The translations under genes were made by a program, and so were the position numbers. Below the pieces are notes generated by a model. It was not told where the DNA came from. It worked only from the letters and a program-made list of their open reading frames with translations, and did not search any database. 18,207 bases of DNA, from assembly GCF_937890665.1 (NCBI RefSeq), contig NZ_CALADU010000108.1, forward strand, positions 1 to 18,207, in the 5' to 3' direction. The first letter of the stretch is position 1, and each line of letters opens with the position of its first letter. The DNA comes from an uncultured Subdoligranulum sp. (GTDB lineage Bacteria; Bacillota_A; Clostridia; Oscillospirales; Ruminococcaceae). Positions 7,146 to 13,514 of the stretch are shown here, piece by piece.

Positions 7146-8630
7146 TCAAAATCCCGCGTACATGCCGAAGCCCGCGTTGCCAAAGCCGCCGCTTTGCAGG
7201 ATGTAGCCCGCCAGCAGGCAGACCACCAGCAGATAGTACAGTACCCAGCGGTGGCGTTCCCCGGCAAGGGCGATCTCGGACGGTTTGTTTTTATGCTGGA
7301 AGGCCCGGCGGGTATCCAGCCAGAAGGCCAGCACCAGCACCACGGCCACAAAGGCGTAGTATGCCGCCACCATGATGGTGTTGGCGTAAAAGGCGGTGTA
7401 CACCACGCTGTACAGTTCCCCGGCCACCCGGCTGGGCGCCCAACCCCGGAACCAACCGGCCAGATAGCCGAAAGCGTCGCCCACCGTCAGGGTGCCGGCG
7501 GGGGCGGACCCCACCCGGAAGAAGACCATGCTCACCGTCCATAGGGCGAACACCACGGCACGCTTGGCCCGCAGAATACGGGCGGGAGCCTTTTTCTTGG
7601 GCTTGCCGAACCGGCGGTGGAGCAGTTCCTCCCCCAGCCGGTAGCAGGCTTGCAGTAGGCCCCACACCACAAAGGGCAGGGTGTTGCCGTGCCAGAACCC
7701 CGACACGAAAAAGACCGTAAAGACGCAGACCTCGGCGGGCAGCCGCTGCAATTTGCCCCGGCTCACGCCGGACAGGTCCGCCCAAGCCAACGGCATAAAC
7801 AGGTAATCCTGCAGCCAAGAGGAAAAGCTGATGTGCCACCGGCTCCAGAAGCCCGAAAAGTTGGTGGCAAAGAAGGGGGTCTTGAAGTTTTCCGGCAGGT
7901 CCAGACCAAGGAACAAGCCCACGGCCCGGGCTACTTCGGAATAGCCCGAAAAGTTGAAGTAGAGCTGCAAGGTGTAGGCCACCGCCCCCAGCAGCAGCAC
8001 GGGGCCGCTGTAACTCTGGTAGTGGGGGAAGACCTCATCCACAAAGACACCCAGCACATCGCTGACCGCCACCAGCTTGAAAAGCCCCAAGGCCATCAGC
8101 CGCAGGCCCCGCACCGTGCGGGCGGCGTCGAAGCGGTGTTCTTGTTTGAATTGGGGGATCAGCGCCCCGGCCCGGCAGATGGGGCCTTGGGTGACGGTGG
8201 CGAAAAAGTTCAAAAACAGCGCGCAGTCGATAAAGTTGGTCTCAACCTCACAGTCGCCCCGGGCGGCGTCGATCAGGTAGGCGATGGCCGCAAAGCTGTA
8301 AAAGCTGATGCCCAGCGGCATAGCCACGGCCTGCCAGCCCGCCAGCCCGGCAAAGGCGCCGTTGTATTTAAAAAAGGCAAGGATACCCAGCAGCCCCACC
8401 ACCCCGATGCGCAGGACGGCGGTCTTGTGGGAGCCTGCCAGCGCCCGGCCGCACAGATAGGTGAACACCGCAATGGCAAGGGTCACCGGCAGCATGGACG
8501 GCATGGCCATGGCATAGAACACCCAGCTAGCCGCCAGCAAAAAGGGGCTCTGCCAGCGCTGGGGCAGGTGCAGATATAGGGCGGCCACCACCAGCAAAAA
8601 GCCGAAAAAGCCAAAACTTTGCAGGCTCAA
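7146..8630 (-). CDS. MBOAT-family membrane O-acyltransferase (AlgI/DltB-like)
   Basis: This 494-residue polytopic membrane protein is predicted to carry acyl groups, usually acetyl, across the membrane for O-acylation of a surface glycan. Seen: PLGISFYSFAAIAYLID (105-121), the hallmark early MBOAT segment; a QLYFNFSGYSEVARAVG stretch (222-238); FWSRWHISFSSWLQDYLFMP (261-280); and the invariant-histidine segment GFWHGN (311-316), with His314 as the presumed catalytic residue. The start is set at the TTG at 8630, which has a full AGGAGG seven bases upstream. The open frame continues upstream to an ATG at 8732, but that region contains the promoter, so the extension cannot be translated from the mapped transcript. 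It is the first gene of the six-gene operon. Its partner is the next gene, an SGNH protein. No key residue is missing. Confidence 0.93.
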   Translation of the reverse strand: MSLQSFGFFGFLLVVAALYLHLPQRWQSPFLLAASWVFYAMAMPSMLPVTLAIAVFTYLCGRALAGSHKTAVLRIGVVGLLGILAFFKYNGAFAGLAGWQAVAMPLGISFYSFAAIAYLIDAARGDCEVETNFIDCALFLNFFATVTQGPICRAGALIPQFKQEHRFDAARTVRGLRLMALGLFKLVAVSDVLGVFVDEVFPHYQSYSGPVLLLGAVAYTLQLYFNFSGYSEVARAVGLFLGLDLPENFKTPFFATNFSGFWSRWHISFSSWLQDYLFMPLAWADLSGVSRGKLQRLPAEVCVFTVFFVSGFWHGNTLPFVVWGLLQACYRLGEELLHRRFGKPKKKAPARILRAKRAVVFALWTVSMVFFRVGSAPAGTLTVGDAFGYLAGWFRGWAPSRVAGELYSVVYTAFYANTIMVAAYYAFVAVVLVLAFWLDTRRAFQHKNKPSEIALAGERHRWVLYYLLVVCLLAGYILQSGGFGNAGFGMYAGF

Positions 8631-8667
8631 CGGCGCACCTCCTGACTTTATATAGAAGTAACAATTC

Positions 8668-8696
8668 ATTATACACGATTTTGCGATACCACGCAA
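8668..8696 (-). promoter_or_regulatory. Promoter of the surface-glycan operon
   Basis: On the minus strand TTGCGT (8696-8691), a 17-bp spacer and a perfect TATAAT (8673-8668) are followed, about 38 nt from the -10, by the TTG start of the MBOAT gene. The weak -35 half suggests moderate strength or activator help. No other promoter of this quality is seen before 1432, so this is the likely single start for six genes. Confidence 0.75.
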
Positions 8697-8792
8697 GAGA
8701 GCGGCCGGGGCGGCGGTACGGCCAGACGCCATTCGGCACCGGCAAAACGGGGAAAGGGGGCGGGTGGTGCGGCTGACCGGGTCGAGGCAGTC

Positions 8793-8821
8793 TTGACTTC
8801 TTTCGGGGGCTCTGATATTCG
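8793..8821 (+). promoter_or_regulatory. Weak candidate promoter for the small membrane protein gene
   Basis: TTGACT (8793-8798) with a 17-bp spacer leads to TATTCG (8816-8821), a good -35 but a poor -10. It is the best plus-strand candidate in the divergent gap 8697-8864, which otherwise holds GC-rich sequence with no gene that I can support. Confidence 0.4.
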
Positions 8822-8864
8822 CACGGTATACCGATCAAAACCGAAAACACTGCGGAGGTGCGAC

Positions 8865-9146
8865 ATGAAAACGATACGGATCGTCAGGATTCTTGCGGGC
8901 ATTCTCTTTATGATCTCGCTGTTCTGCACAGTGGATCTGGGGCTGAATCTCCTCTTCAACGCCGAGACACGGGTCCACGATGGCAGCTATGGGGTGTACA
9001 GCGTGCTCCACACGGTCTTCCGTATTTTTGGAGACAGCCGGTGGTCCTATGACCGGTTCTTTTTCGCCTTCCGGAATTCGGCGTGGGTGACCTATGGCCT
9101 GCTGGTCCTTAACGGCGTGCTGCATTTTTGCAAGGGCAAAGGGTAA
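8865..9146 (+). CDS. Small membrane protein of unknown function
   Basis: I do not recognise this 93-residue protein. It opens MKTIRIVRILAGILFMISLF, with one hydrophobic helix at about residues 8-31. A polar and aromatic middle (about 33-72, including DSRWSYDRFFFAFRNS) is followed by a second hydrophobic helix (about 73-88) and a short basic tail. This predicts two membrane passes with both ends inside. The start is the ATG at 8865, which has GGAGGTG (8854-8860) upstream; a longer frame from 8793 begins inside the candidate promoter. It sits alone between the divergent surface-glycan operon and the ktr promoter at 9240, with no clear terminator after it. Base composition and the ribosome site look native. 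Whether it belongs functionally with potassium uptake cannot be decided from sequence. Confidence 0.72.
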   Translation: MKTIRIVRILAGILFMISLFCTVDLGLNLLFNAETRVHDGSYGVYSVLHTVFRIFGDSRWSYDRFFFAFRNSAWVTYGLLVLNGVLHFCKGKG

Positions 9147-9224
9147 ACGTCCGGACCAGAGGGCAGGGGGCCTGCGCAGCCTTCCGGCCCGCCGGCGCCT
9201 GCCGCAAACCGGCCACCCTACTCC

Positions 9225-9236
9225 GGAAAATTTTCC
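9225..9236. promoter_or_regulatory. Perfect 12-bp palindrome just upstream of the ktr promoter
   Basis: GGAAAATTTTCC is a perfect dyad ending four bases before the -35 box at 9240. Its centre lies near -45 relative to the predicted start. It could be an operator for a dimeric regulator, an AT-rich contact for the RNA polymerase alpha subunit, or chance. Confidence 0.4.
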
Positions 9237-9239
9237 CCC

Positions 9240-9268
9240 TTGACGAGGCGGTGGTTTCATGCTATGGT
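9240..9268 (+). promoter_or_regulatory. Extended -10 promoter of ktrB-ktrA
   Basis: TTGACG (9240-9245), a 17-bp spacer and TATGGT (9263-9268) make a good sigma-A-type promoter. The -10 is preceded by TGC, giving the extended TGn element. The predicted start is near 9275, leaving a leader of about 150 nt before the ktrB ATG. Confidence 0.75.
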
Positions 9269-9274
9269 AGAAAC

Positions 9275-9428
9275 AATTACGACCGGGATAAGTGGTGGAG
9301 TCTGTCATAGGGCGCGGCGCGTCCTATTTATCCGGGAGCGGCCGGGGGCGAAGGTGCCCACCGGTCCGGCGGGACTTCCCCCCTTAGGGCGGGAAGTCCC
9401 ACCTTTTGTCTACCGCAGAGGATTTTGT
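9275..9428 (+). promoter_or_regulatory. Structured 5' leader of ktrB with two hairpins, candidate attenuator
   Basis: Seen: GGATAA (9286-9291) can pair with TTATCC (9328-9333), enclosing a hairpin whose arms ATAGGGCGC (9307-9315) and GCGTCCTAT (9319-9327) pair over 9 bp with one G-U. Further on, GGGACTTCCC (9371-9380) and GGGAAGTCCC (9391-9400) form a perfect 10-bp stem. It can be extended inside by CCC/GGG and outside by AAGGTG (9351-9356) with CACCTT. TTTT follows at 9404-9407. The ribosome site is at 9416-9421. The arrangement would suit a transcription attenuator. I could not match it to the c-di-AMP (ydaO) riboswitch consensus that controls ktr genes elsewhere. Confidence 0.5.
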
Positions 9429-10736
9429 ATGAAAACCATTGTAAAAACCATTACCAAACAACCCCCCGCCCGCATCATTGCGCTGGGCTTTGCACTGGCC
9501 ATCCTGTTGGGGGCGGCGCTGCTCAAACTGCCCATCTCAGTGCGGGATACCGCCACCGTCACCTGGACCGATGCCCTGTTCACCTCCACCAGCGCGATCT
9601 GCGTCACCGGCCTTATCGCCGTGGACAGTGCCAAATCGTTCACCCCCTTCGGGCAGGCGGTGCTGCTGACCCTGATTCAAGTGGGCGGCTTGGGCGTCAC
9701 CTCCATCGGCATGGGGCTGGCACTGGCCGCCGGCCGGCGCATCAGCCTGCGGGGCCGCTCGCTGGTGCGGGAGGCCCTCAACGTGGACAGTCTGGAAGGT
9801 ATGATCCGGCTGGTCAGGGCGGTACTCTTCCTCACCCTCTGCTTTGAGCTGGGGGGCGTGGTGCTCAGCTTCCCGGTGTTTGTGCAGGATTTTCCGCCGC
9901 TGCACGCCCTGTGGGTCAGCATTTTCCATTCGGTGGCGGCCTTCAACAACTCCGGCTTCGACATTCTGGGCGGGCTGCGCAACCTGATCCCCTACCATGA
10001 CAATGTCTGGCTCAATCTGGTGACCTGTGCCCTCATCATCTTCGGCGGCATCGGCTTTTTGGTCATGATGGATATGGTCAAATGCCGGTTCCGCTTCCGC
10101 AAATATACCCTGCACACCAAGGTGGTGCTCAGCACCACCGCTGTGCTGCTGGTGGCGGGCACCGTGCTGCTGCAAATCACCGACCATATCGGCTGGCTGG
10201 CGGCCTTCTTCCACAGTGTGTCCGCCCGTACGGCAGGTTTCTCCACCGTTTCGATCGGGGACCTGAGCAATGCAGGCTTGTTCGTTCTTATTATATTGAT
10301 GTTCATCGGTGCTTCGCCGGGATCTACCGGCGGCGGTATCAAGACCACCACCTTCTTTGTCCTGATGCAGGAGGTACGGTGCATCTTCTCCAAACGGCGG
10401 CCCGGGGCCTTCCGCCGCCGCCTGCCCGCCGGTTCGATGAACAAGGCGGCCTCCATCGCGCTGCTGGGCGTCATCGTAGTCTGCACCGGGACCTTCCTGC
10501 TCTGCGTGCTGGAGCCGGAAACCTCCTTCCTGCAGCTTCTCTTCGAGGATGTGTCGGCCTTCGGCACGGTAGGTCTTTCCACCGGCATCACGCCGGGGCT
10601 GCGGGACCTGAGCAAGTTCGTGCTGATTTTGACCATGTATACCGGGCGCGTCGGCGCCTTTACGCTGCTTTCCATCTGGGTGGAGCGGCCCGCCCCCGTG
10701 GCCCACTACACCGAGGAAGCCATTACCATCGGCTGA
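9429..10736 (+). CDS. ktrB: KtrB-like potassium transporter, TrkH/KtrB membrane subunit
   Basis: This 435-residue membrane protein forms the ion path for K+ uptake, normally Na+-coupled, as a dimer under control of the KtrA ring. Seen: four M1-P-M2 repeats with a filter glycine in each loop. These are TSAICVTGLI (54-63, Gly61), FNNSGF (172-177, Gly176), SARTAGFSTV (265-274, Gly270) and SAFGTVGLSTG (377-387, Gly382). The ASPGSTGGGIKTTTF stretch (295-309) is the intramembrane gate region of the third repeat. Length fits KtrB (about 440 residues) better than the longer TrkH. The ATG at 9429 has AGAGGA upstream. The frame stays open back to 9240, but that stretch overlaps the promoter. ktrA follows after 23 nt. 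Confidence 0.93.
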   Translation: MKTIVKTITKQPPARIIALGFALAILLGAALLKLPISVRDTATVTWTDALFTSTSAICVTGLIAVDSAKSFTPFGQAVLLTLIQVGGLGVTSIGMGLALAAGRRISLRGRSLVREALNVDSLEGMIRLVRAVLFLTLCFELGGVVLSFPVFVQDFPPLHALWVSIFHSVAAFNNSGFDILGGLRNLIPYHDNVWLNLVTCALIIFGGIGFLVMMDMVKCRFRFRKYTLHTKVVLSTTAVLLVAGTVLLQITDHIGWLAAFFHSVSARTAGFSTVSIGDLSNAGLFVLIILMFIGASPGSTGGGIKTTTFFVLMQEVRCIFSKRRPGAFRRRLPAGSMNKAASIALLGVIVVCTGTFLLCVLEPETSFLQLLFEDVSAFGTVGLSTGITPGLRDLSKFVLILTMYTGRVGAFTLLSIWVERPAPVAHYTEEAITIG

Positions 10737-10759
10737 TTTTACACACAGAGGTGCACAAT

Positions 10760-11431
10760 ATGAAAAAAATAGATCCTTCCAATTTATACGGCGTGATCGG
10801 GCTGGGCCGGTTCGGCGCGGCGCTGGTCAAAACGCTGGCCGAGGCCGGCAAGGAAGTCATTGCCATCGACAAAAACGAGGAAAGAGTCCGGGAAGTGCGG
10901 GCCTACACCGACTACGCCTTTGTGGTGGATAACCTGAGCGAAACGGCGCTGAAGGAAACCGGTATGCAGAACTGCGGCACCGTGACGGTCTGCATTGGTG
11001 AGCAGATCGACATGAGCATCCTGACCACCATGCTGGTCATCAAGCTGGGGGTGCCCAACGTTATCGCCAAAGCTACCAACGAGGTCCATGGCGAGGTGCT
11101 CAAGCGGATGGGGGCCACGGTGGTCTATCCCGAAGCCGACATGGCGGTGCGCATCGGGCGCCGGCTGATCTACGGCAACCTGCTGGACTACGTGGCGCTG
11201 GCCGGCGGCGTGGAAGTGCGGCGCATCACGGTGGGCGGCCATGCGGTGGGCCGCAGCATTCAGGAACTGGATGTGCGCAAGGTGTTCGGCATCAACATCG
11301 TCGCCGTGGAGCGGGACGGCCGCACCGATGTGGAATTTCCGGCCTCCTACCGATTCTCGCAGGGGGATACGGTGGCGGTGATCGGGAAAATTGACAAAAT
11401 TGACCGTTTCGAGAAAGAATTACAGGATTAA
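10760..11431 (+). CDS. ktrA: KtrA-like RCK regulatory subunit of the potassium transporter
   Basis: This 223-residue cytoplasmic protein assembles as a ring on KtrB and gates it in response to nucleotides. Seen: an RCK_N Rossmann domain with YGVIGLGRFGAAL (10-22, GxGxxG at 14-19) and the ribose-binding acidic residue Asp37 at the end of the second strand (VIAIDKNEERV). A hinge region (about 130-145) is followed by the RCK_C domain (about 145-223), which in relatives binds c-di-AMP. Length matches KtrA (about 220 residues). The ATG at 10760 has AGAGGTG (10747-10753) upstream. It lies 23 nt after ktrB and shares its promoter. No clear terminator follows before the kdgK promoter at 11466. Confidence 0.94.
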   Translation: MKKIDPSNLYGVIGLGRFGAALVKTLAEAGKEVIAIDKNEERVREVRAYTDYAFVVDNLSETALKETGMQNCGTVTVCIGEQIDMSILTTMLVIKLGVPNVIAKATNEVHGEVLKRMGATVVYPEADMAVRIGRRLIYGNLLDYVALAGGVEVRRITVGGHAVGRSIQELDVRKVFGINIVAVERDGRTDVEFPASYRFSQGDTVAVIGKIDKIDRFEKELQD

Positions 11432-11465
11432 CCCAAAAAACGCACCGATTTTGCGCTGCTTGAAT

Positions 11466-11494
11466 TTGCAATCCCGGCGGGAATGCCGTACAAT
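11466..11494 (+). promoter_or_regulatory. Promoter of kdgK
   Basis: TTGCAA (11466-11471), a 17-bp spacer and TACAAT (11489-11494) form a good sigma-A-type promoter about 70 nt before the kdgK ATG. The -10 box lies partly inside the left arm of an inverted repeat listed separately. Confidence 0.72.
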
Positions 11495-11521
11495 AAAGAT
11501 AACGCTCGTACAGCATTTCCC
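11479..11521. promoter_or_regulatory. Imperfect inverted repeat over the kdgK -10, candidate operator
   Basis: Left arm GGGAATGCCGTAC (11479-11491) and right arm GTACAGCATTTCCC (11508-11521) are reverse complements except for one base change and one extra base. They are separated by 16 nt. Placement over the -10 and start site suits repression. I do not recognise a known regulator consensus. Confidence 0.45.
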
Positions 11522-11562
11522 GCGGAAAGAATCATCAAAACAACAGGAGGTGCCCTTGGACT

Positions 11563-12651
11563 ATGGAACACGGTAATCCGATTTTAGCGGGGCAGCAAAG
11601 CCCGCAGAAGTTTATCACCATCGGCGAAGTCATGCTGCGTCTGACTCCGCCCAACTATGAGAAGATCCGCATGGCGTCCAGTTTTGAGGCAAGCTATGGC
11701 GGCAGCGAGGCGAACATCGCCTTGGCGCTGGCCAACTTGGGGGTGGATTCCACCTTCTTCAGCGTGGTGCCCAACAACTCGCTGGGCAAAAGCGCCATCC
11801 GGTGGCTGCGCTCCAACGACGTACACTGCACCCCGATGATCCTCTCTACCAAGGAGGAGACCCCCACCCATCGTCTGGGCACCTATTATCTCGAGACCGG
11901 CTACGGCATCCGGCCCAGCAAGGTCATCTATGACCGCAAGCATAGCGCTATGACCGAGTATGACCTGAGCAAGGTGGATCTGGAAGCTTTGTTCGACGGC
12001 TTTGACTGGCTGCATCTGTCGGGCATCACGCCGGCGCTGAACAAAAACTGCGGCGACTTCATTCTGCGCTGCCTGCAGGTCGCCAAGGAAAAGGGCCTGA
12101 CCGTCAGCTTTGACGGCAACTTCCGCAGCCAGTTGTGGACTTGGGAGCAAGCCCGGGATTACTGCACCCTCTGCCTGCCCTATGTGGATGTGCTCTTCGG
12201 CATTGAACCCTACCACCTGTGGAAGGACGACACGGACCACAGCAAGGGCGACTGGAAGGACGGCGTGCCGCTGCAGCCCAGCTACGAGCAGCAGGACGAG
12301 ATCTTCCACCGTTTCATCGAGCGTTACCCCAACATCAAATGCATCGGCCGCCATGTGCGGTATGTACATTCCGGCAGCGAGAACAGCCTCAAAGCCTTCA
12401 TGTGGTATGAGGGACATACCTTCGAGAGCCGCCTCTATACCTTTAATATTTTGGACCGTGTGGGCGGCGGCGACGCCTTTGCCAGCGGCCTGATCTACGC
12501 CATGATGCATGACTACCGCCCCATGGATATGATCAACTTTGCGGTTGCGTCCAGTGCCATCAAGCATACCATCCACGGCGACGCCAACATTACCGACGAC
12601 GTGGACAGCATCCGCAACCTGATGAATATGAACTACGACATCAAGCGGTAA
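11563..12651 (+). CDS. kdgK: PfkB-family sugar kinase, probable 2-keto-3-deoxygluconate kinase
   Basis: This 362-residue cytoplasmic kinase is predicted to phosphorylate 2-keto-3-deoxygluconate to KDPG in uronate and pectin breakdown. Seen: the N-terminal ITIGEVMLRLTPP (19-30) and the PfkB signature 1 region SYGGSEANIALALANLG (44-60). TYYLETGYGIRPSKVIYDR (107-125) is characteristic of KDG kinases, as is SFDGNFRSQLW (182-192). PfkB signature 2 is DRVGGGDAFASGL (298-310), with catalytic Asp304. The ATG at 11563 lies 10 nt after AGGAGGTG (11545-11552). A nearer TTG in another frame stops after a few codons. It has its own promoter and terminator, so it is transcribed alone. No KDPG aldolase or uronate gene is in the window. 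Fructokinase or another PfkB specificity is possible, but the motif set favours KdgK. Confidence 0.85.
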   Translation: MEHGNPILAGQQSPQKFITIGEVMLRLTPPNYEKIRMASSFEASYGGSEANIALALANLGVDSTFFSVVPNNSLGKSAIRWLRSNDVHCTPMILSTKEETPTHRLGTYYLETGYGIRPSKVIYDRKHSAMTEYDLSKVDLEALFDGFDWLHLSGITPALNKNCGDFILRCLQVAKEKGLTVSFDGNFRSQLWTWEQARDYCTLCLPYVDVLFGIEPYHLWKDDTDHSKGDWKDGVPLQPSYEQQDEIFHRFIERYPNIKCIGRHVRYVHSGSENSLKAFMWYEGHTFESRLYTFNILDRVGGGDAFASGLIYAMMHDYRPMDMINFAVASSAIKHTIHGDANITDDVDSIRNLMNMNYDIKR

Positions 12652-12664
12652 ACGCCTTGGTGCG

Positions 12665-12704
12665 GCCCCGCCGGCAGCCCCGGCGGGGCTTTTGTGCTTT
12701 TTTT
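12665..12704 (+). terminator. Rho-independent terminator of kdgK
   Basis: Perfect 10-bp arms GCCCCGCCGG (12665-12674) and CCGGCGGGGC (12680-12689) enclose a 5-nt loop. TTTT follows at once, and a run of seven T comes four bases later. This is one of the clearest terminators in the window. Confidence 0.93.
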
Positions 12705-12713
12705 GTAAAAACC

Positions 12714-12742
12714 TTGTGCCCGGGCGGCAAATGCGGTATAAT
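12714..12742 (+). promoter_or_regulatory. Promoter of the lipoprotein gene
   Basis: TTGTGC (12714-12719), a 17-bp spacer and a perfect TATAAT (12737-12742) lie about 50 nt before the ATG at 12793. The promoter starts just ten bases after the T-run of the kdgK terminator, so the lipoprotein is an independent unit. Confidence 0.78.
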
Positions 12743-12792
12743 ACCTTTATATGTCACAAGACTGAGATTTCACCCCATGGAGGTTTATCGAT

Positions 12793-13407
12793 ATGAAACG
12801 TACCCGCACTTGGCTCACTCTGGCGCTGGCGTTGTGTATGGCTCTTTCGCTGTCCGCCTGCTCCCCCAAGGATGTGATGAAAAATGTGATCGTCAAAGCC
12901 TGCACGGTCATGGGCTTTATTGATGAAAGCTCCGGCGAAGAGGAAACGTCCACCAAGAATGTGGCCACCGCCGGCGGTGATGTCACCTTCCCTGAAGGAA
13001 TGGACACCACTTCGGGCAAGCTGGTCACGCAGGCTGTGGGCGACACGCTGTACGTTGCCTTCAACGGTATTGCCAACCGCAACACCGAATACTTTGTGGC
13101 GGCGGGGGACAGCCTGACCATTACCGGTTACGCCACCACCGAGTCCACCAACGAAAACTACCAGACCTTCAAGGCGGCGGTGTGGGAACTGTCCGACGAT
13201 AAGACTACTACCAGCTATGTGCAGGGTTCCACCGTTTACTACACCACCGACGGTAGCTGCTACACCTATACCATCACCGGTCTGACCCCCGGCAAGCAGT
13301 ATAAGGTCAACATCAGCTACGATTCCAGCATCTACTATGTCACGGGCGGCCTGAAGATTCAGGGCCTCGGCAGCGAGGAACTGACCACCATCGAAGGCGA
13401 AGAATAA
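12793..13407 (+). CDS. Secreted lipoprotein of unknown function
   Basis: This 204-residue protein has a type II signal peptide: a basic start MKRTRT, a hydrophobic core (about 7-18) and the lipobox LSAC with the lipidated Cys23. The mature protein should be anchored to the outer face of the membrane. An acidic linker (46-56) is followed by a Thr/Ser/Tyr-rich beta-type region. Residues 157-177, with the core ITGLTPGKQYKV, resemble the end of a fibronectin type III fold. This could be a small FN3-like domain, but the match is to one motif only. It ends in an acidic tail, IEGEE. The ATG at 12793 has GGAGG (12779-12783) upstream. The gene has its own promoter and terminator. I do not recognise the family and assign no substrate. 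Confidence 0.85.
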   Translation: MKRTRTWLTLALALCMALSLSACSPKDVMKNVIVKACTVMGFIDESSGEEETSTKNVATAGGDVTFPEGMDTTSGKLVTQAVGDTLYVAFNGIANRNTEYFVAAGDSLTITGYATTESTNENYQTFKAAVWELSDDKTTTSYVQGSTVYYTTDGSCYTYTITGLTPGKQYKVNISYDSSIYYVTGGLKIQGLGSEELTTIEGEE

Positions 13408-13431
13408 TCCGCCTGTCTGTGTTACGAGCAT

Positions 13432-13470
13432 ACCGCCCGTGCCGTCCCCGTTGACGGTGCGGGCGGTTTT
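13432..13470 (+). terminator. Rho-independent terminator of the lipoprotein gene
   Basis: ACCGCCCG (13432-13439) pairs with CGGGCGGT (13460-13467), and CCGTC (13442-13446) with GACGG (13453-13457). A 2x2 mismatch and a 6-nt loop lie between. Only four T follow, so some read-through to the next gene is possible, and that gene has no convincing promoter of its own. Confidence 0.8.
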
Positions 13471-13514
13471 GTGGCTACAAGGGGAAAACGGCAAAGGGAG
13501 GGCCCGAAAAGACG

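Noticed and set aside
8631..8732. A 34-residue N-terminal extension of the MBOAT protein starting at an ATG at 8732.
   Set aside because: The region contains the operon promoter, and the TTG at 8630 has an ideal AGGAGG.
9147..9224. GC-rich short repeats after the small membrane protein as a terminator.
   Set aside because: Several short complementary blocks exist, but none gives a stable stem followed by T residues.
9240..9428. An in-frame N-terminal extension of ktrB of up to 63 residues.
   Set aside because: It begins at the -35 of the promoter, and its internal ATG at 9264 is part of the -10. The normal KtrB N-terminus starts at 9429 with its own ribosome site.
9275..9428. Assignment of the ktrB leader as a c-di-AMP (ydaO/yuaA) riboswitch.
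   Set aside because: The gene context fits, but I cannot find the conserved ydaO sequence blocks by eye, so I only call it structured.
11432..11465. A minus-strand terminator-like element after ktrA (a short CGCA/TGCG stem followed by T-run on the minus strand).
   Set aside because: The stem is only 4 bp with a 7-nt loop, and no minus-strand gene here needs it.
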